A stretch of 64,000 nucleotides of DNA, taken from contig NZ_JAFIDJ010000001.1 in the NCBI RefSeq assembly GCF_017051705.1, forward strand, positions 744,001 to 808,000, given 5' to 3'. Source of the stretch: Algoriphagus lutimaris. GTDB lineage: Bacteria; Bacteroidota; Bacteroidia; Cytophagales; Cyclobacteriaceae. The translations under genes were made by a program, and so were the position numbers. The notes beneath the pieces are model-generated. The model ran no database searches. It was not told the origin of the DNA and saw only the letters and a program-made list of their open reading frames with translations. This document shows, in pieces, positions 61,292 to 64,000 of the stretch; position 1 is the first letter of the stretch, and the number at the start of each line of letters is the position of its first letter.

Positions 61292-61773
61292 TTTTCTTCA
61301 TAGGTTTCTCCAAATTCCTTTTGAGCTATTCTATATATCTCATCCTTTTCAGGAGGAGTAACTAAGTAATCTCCGACTCTTAAAACTGTCAGCTCTTTCC
61401 AAGGAGCTTCAAATTTTAGGATGTCTGGATCACCAAATTTTGAAAGATGATCTTGTGTTATTTTTATTGCCAAAATGGTACCTTTGGGTTGATAGCAACC
61501 CCATCCATTTTCTAAAGATTGGATAAAGTCGTATTTCTTTTCAAAAACCTTAGGTTTGATCAAATACTGCTCAGAAGAAGAAGTTTGATTTTCTACCAGC
61601 CAATCTCCTTGTTGAGCTGTGTTTTGGGTTTCATCACCGTCATTGGTTCTGGTAATGATTAATGTGCCAGGAACTGCCTTTTTAGCTTTGATTAAGGTTT
61701 TCTTTTTAAAAGTCCGCCCATCACTTTCAATGATAGGTAAAAAAAAGTTAAGCATATCCCGTTGTGTGATCAT
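61288..61773 (-). CDS. Conserved protein of unknown function
   Basis: 161 residues. The last part (WKELTVLRVGDYLVTPPEKDEIYRIAQKEFGETYE) has the rhythm of a conserved beta-strand domain, and earlier NDGDETQNTAQQGDWLVENQT contains a repeated GD(Y/W)LV element, so there may be two related motifs (at about 57 and 133). I do not recognise a named family. Cytoplasmic by sequence, no signal. The gene overlaps the convergent oxidoreductase by four bases. Confidence 0.7.
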   Translation of the reverse strand: MITQRDMLNFFLPIIESDGRTFKKKTLIKAKKAVPGTLIITRTNDGDETQNTAQQGDWLVENQTSSSEQYLIKPKVFEKKYDFIQSLENGWGCYQPKGTILAIKITQDHLSKFGDPDILKFEAPWKELTVLRVGDYLVTPPEKDEIYRIAQKEFGETYEEN

Positions 61774-61923
61774 GATGAAAATCTTTTGATTGAAAAATTT
61801 GATAGTCTTAATTTAGTCATTTGGCTTTAAAATTATAGGCGTAGAATTTTAATCACATAAAAAATAAAATAAAGATAAAGCGTAAGAGAAAACCTTGTCT
61901 AAAGTAAAATTTAGAGTGCTAAA

Positions 61924-62256
61924 TTAATCTAGGTCATTTTCGAACAGAAAATTTTGGTAAGCATTTTTTAATTCTTGTAAGGTTTTTATTTCCTGTTTTT
62001 CTTGTGCAAGTGTTATTCCTTTTTCGAAAGTTTCCTTTGCTTTTTCCAATTCTTCCCGTTCTGAGAAAAAGGATGCTGCCGTGTAATACGTTGGTAAATA
62101 GGCTTCAAAGGAGCTTAAAAGTTTAATAAAGTATTTTTCTGCTTCATTTGGATCGACAGAAAGGTATTCAATCGCAAGTGCATACCAGTTGAATGGGTTT
62201 TCCGGTTCTTCTTTTGCGTACTCTTTCAATATTTCCAACCGATCTAAATTGCCCAT
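61924..62256 (-). CDS. Small TPR-repeat protein
   Basis: 110 residues of helix pairs: EEPENPFNWYALAIEYLS, DPNEAEKYFIKLLS and ELEKAKETFEKGITLAQ, the W...LA..Y and A...F..AL patterns of tetratricopeptide repeats (about three units). Such small proteins bind partner proteins. No signal peptide. It is divergent from the etf genes, 74 bases away. Confidence 0.85.
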   Translation of the reverse strand: MGNLDRLEILKEYAKEEPENPFNWYALAIEYLSVDPNEAEKYFIKLLSSFEAYLPTYYTAASFFSEREELEKAKETFEKGITLAQEKQEIKTLQELKNAYQNFLFENDLD

Positions 62257-62330
62257 GATTTGTTTTTTTAATTAGCTGTAGACTGTTAATTTCACACGAA
62301 ATAAATCGAAAATAATCTAATTCTAAACCA

Positions 62331-63068
62331 ATGAAGATTCTTGTTTGTATCACACATGTTCCAGATACGACCTCTAAGATTCAGTTTACTGCCGATAATA
62401 CGAAATTTGATACTACAGGAGTACAATTTATCATAGGTCCATATGATGACTATGCTTTGGCAAGAGCTGTTGAATTAAGAGATCAAACTGGAGGTAAACT
62501 TACAGTACTAAATGTTGGAGAAGCCGAAACGGAGCCTACTTTAAGAAAGGCTTTGGCGATCGGTGCAGATGAAGCGATTCGGGTGAATACCGCTCCAAAA
62601 GATTCCTTTTACGTTGCCAAACAAATTGCACATTATGCTGCTGATGGTAATTATGATCTCATACTAATGGGTAGAGAATCCATTGATTTTAATGGGGGAA
62701 TGGTTCATGGTATGGTGGGTGAGCTTTTGGGAATGCCCTCTTTCTCCCCGGTAATGAAATTAGATCTGAATGGGAATTTAGTGACTATGGCTAGAGAAAT
62801 TGAAGGAGGAAAAGAGACTTTGGAAGCGAGTCTTCCATTGATTGCTGGATGCCAAGAGCCTATTGCAGAATGGAAAATTCCTAATATGAGAGGAATTATG
62901 TCTGCTAGAACGAAACCATTGAATGTAGTGGATACAGTAGAGGTGGCAACACAAGCTGAAGCTACCACTTATGAACTTCCACCTGCCAAAGGTGCTGTTA
63001 AATTAATCGATAAGGATCATGTGGGAGAATTGGTGAAACTCCTCAAGAATGAAGCAAAAGTGCTTTAA
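62331..63068 (+). CDS. etfB: Electron transfer flavoprotein subunit beta
   Basis: 245 residues: MKILVCITHVPDTTSKIQFT, GPYDDYALARAVELRDQTGG, GRESIDFNGGMVHGMVGELLGMP and PNMRGIMSARTKPL, the diagnostic ETF beta segments. The last is the arginine-rich PNI/M.R.IM.A.. signature. With EtfA it carries electrons from acyl-CoA and other dehydrogenases to the quinone pool. etfA begins 35 bases downstream. Confidence 0.96.
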   Translation: MKILVCITHVPDTTSKIQFTADNTKFDTTGVQFIIGPYDDYALARAVELRDQTGGKLTVLNVGEAETEPTLRKALAIGADEAIRVNTAPKDSFYVAKQIAHYAADGNYDLILMGRESIDFNGGMVHGMVGELLGMPSFSPVMKLDLNGNLVTMAREIEGGKETLEASLPLIAGCQEPIAEWKIPNMRGIMSARTKPLNVVDTVEVATQAEATTYELPPAKGAVKLIDKDHVGELVKLLKNEAKVL

Positions 63069-63103
63069 TTTATTATCATTAATAATTTGTAAATCAAGAA
63101 TTT

Positions 63104-64000
63104 ATGTCAATTTTAGTATATATAGAACAGGCAGAAGGAAAAGTTAAAAAAACGAGTTTGGAGGCAGTTTCATTTGCGGAAGCATTGGCGGCCAAAACGG
63201 GTGAAGGGGATGTCGTAGCAATTGCCTTAGGTACGATTTCAGCTGATGAATTAGCTGGTATAGGGACCGCAGGAGCTTCAAAAGTACTTCATGCTTCGGA
63301 TTCAAAACTTGATTCGGGTGTGATCCAGGCCCATGCTTCTGCTATTGCACAAGCCTTCACTTCTGTTGGAGCAAAAACATTAGTCTTAGCCAAATCTTCT
63401 TTAGGAGATGCGGTAGCGGCAAGGTTAGCGATCAAATTGGACGCAGGCTTAGTATCAAATGTGGTTTCTTTGCCATCCACGGATCAGGGGTATGTGGTGA
63501 AAAGAAGTATTTTCACAGGAAAGGCATTTGCAGAAACTGAATTAAAAACAGAGAATAAAATTCTTGCGATCAAGAAAAATTCTGTTGATCTTAAAACAAA
63601 TGGAGCTCAAGCTGCTGTAGTACCTTTTGAAGTTTCTCTTTCTGATTCAGATTTTGCTTCAAAAATTACTTCTACAGAAAGGGCTACCGGGGAAGTGTTA
63701 TTGCCTGAAGCAGATATAGTCGTTTCTGGAGGAAGAGGAATGAAAGGACCTGAAAACTGGGGTATGCTTGAGGATTTAGCAAAAACATTGGGTGCTGCTA
63801 CGGGATGTTCCAAGCCTGTTTCCGATATTGGTTGGAGGCCACACCATGAACATGTGGGCCAAACAGGTGTAAAAGTAGCTCCTAGTTTGTATATAGCAAT
63901 AGGAATTTCAGGAGCTATTCAACATCTTGCAGGAGTTAATTCATCCAAATGCATTGTTGTTATTAACAAAGATCCTGAAGCTCCATTCTTTAAAGCAGCT
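63104..64000 (+). CDS. etfA: Electron transfer flavoprotein subunit alpha (partial, cut by window edge)
   Basis: The frame is open from ATG 63104 (MSILVYIEQAEGKVKKTSLE) to the edge, about 299 residues. FAD- and AMP-domain landmarks are VSGGRGMKGPENWGMLEDLA (about 208-227), GATGCSKPVSDIGWRPHHEH, GQTGVKVAPSLYIAIGISGA and INKDPEAPFF near the end. Only the last 15-25 residues should be missing. Forms the heterodimer with EtfB; the pair is cotranscribed. Confidence 0.96.
   Translation, partial: MSILVYIEQAEGKVKKTSLEAVSFAEALAAKTGEGDVVAIALGTISADELAGIGTAGASKVLHASDSKLDSGVIQAHASAIAQAFTSVGAKTLVLAKSSLGDAVAARLAIKLDAGLVSNVVSLPSTDQGYVVKRSIFTGKAFAETELKTENKILAIKKNSVDLKTNGAQAAVVPFEVSLSDSDFASKITSTERATGEVLLPEADIVVSGGRGMKGPENWGMLEDLAKTLGAATGCSKPVSDIGWRPHHEHVGQTGVKVAPSLYIAIGISGAIQHLAGVNSSKCIVVINKDPEAPFFKAA

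Overview
The window reads as a chromosomal segment of a Bacteroidota bacterium, most likely of the order Cytophagales and close to Algoriphagus or other Cyclobacteriaceae. This placement is inferred from protein families and not from a marker tree. The supporting signs are a TonB-dependent receptor with a carboxypeptidase-like N-terminal domain, a type IX secretion (T9SS) type B cargo paired with a PorP/SprF protein, a histone H1-like small protein, many lipoproteins with short Bacteroidota-type lipoboxes, AT-rich spacers, and start codons without obvious Shine-Dalgarno sequences. I saw no rRNA, tRNA, insertion sequence or CRISPR array.

Layout. Positions 1-2312 hold a TonB-dependent receptor cut by the window edge. 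Positions 2567-5586 hold a decayed HxlR regulator and a malonate uptake and activation operon (MatB-like ligase, MadL, MadM). An M1 aminopeptidase follows. Positions 7560-20488 form the most distinctive block: a formyltransferase-like enzyme, a Tat-signal protein that looks like a catalytically dead 5'-nucleotidase, three tandem phage-tail-collar proteins, a 2726-residue surface protein with ten MBG repeats and a T9SS type B C-terminus, and its PorP/SprF partner. Positions 20533-24476 look partly decayed: a frameshifted GH25 lysozyme lipoprotein, an adjacent membrane gene with an in-frame stop, an NADP/F420-type oxidoreductase, a ROK kinase and a DinB protein.

Positions 24682-31347 carry small stress or chromatin proteins (CsbD, histone H1-like), MATE and sugar transporters, DUF1456 and YwbE proteins, three paralogous small lipoproteins (the first frameshifted) and an acyl-carrier-like protein without the phosphopantetheine serine. 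Positions 31935-38473 carry GH32 fructan hydrolase, a GT1 glycosyltransferase, RmlA and an M14 peptidase. Positions 38580-42585 hold a three-gene operon with an unusual kinase-fold protein, then a thioesterase, Pcm and riboflavin synthase. Positions 42652-57784 mix a formylglycine-generating enzyme, a regulator, ferritin, several secreted peptidases (M28, S10, M48), a DinB-PhzF-ion channel operon, GluQRS, an ExoX-like exonuclease and the Mpl murein ligase. The right end carries a lycopene-cyclase-like membrane protein, DnaB, a quinone oxidoreductase, a TPR protein and the electron transfer flavoprotein genes etfB and etfA (etfA cut by the edge).

Most genes are ordinary housekeeping or accessory genes of a polymer-degrading, probably aerobic Bacteroidota. 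The best candidate for something not well described is the 7.5-20.5 kb surface locus, in which phage-derived fibre modules sit beside a T9SS adhesin.
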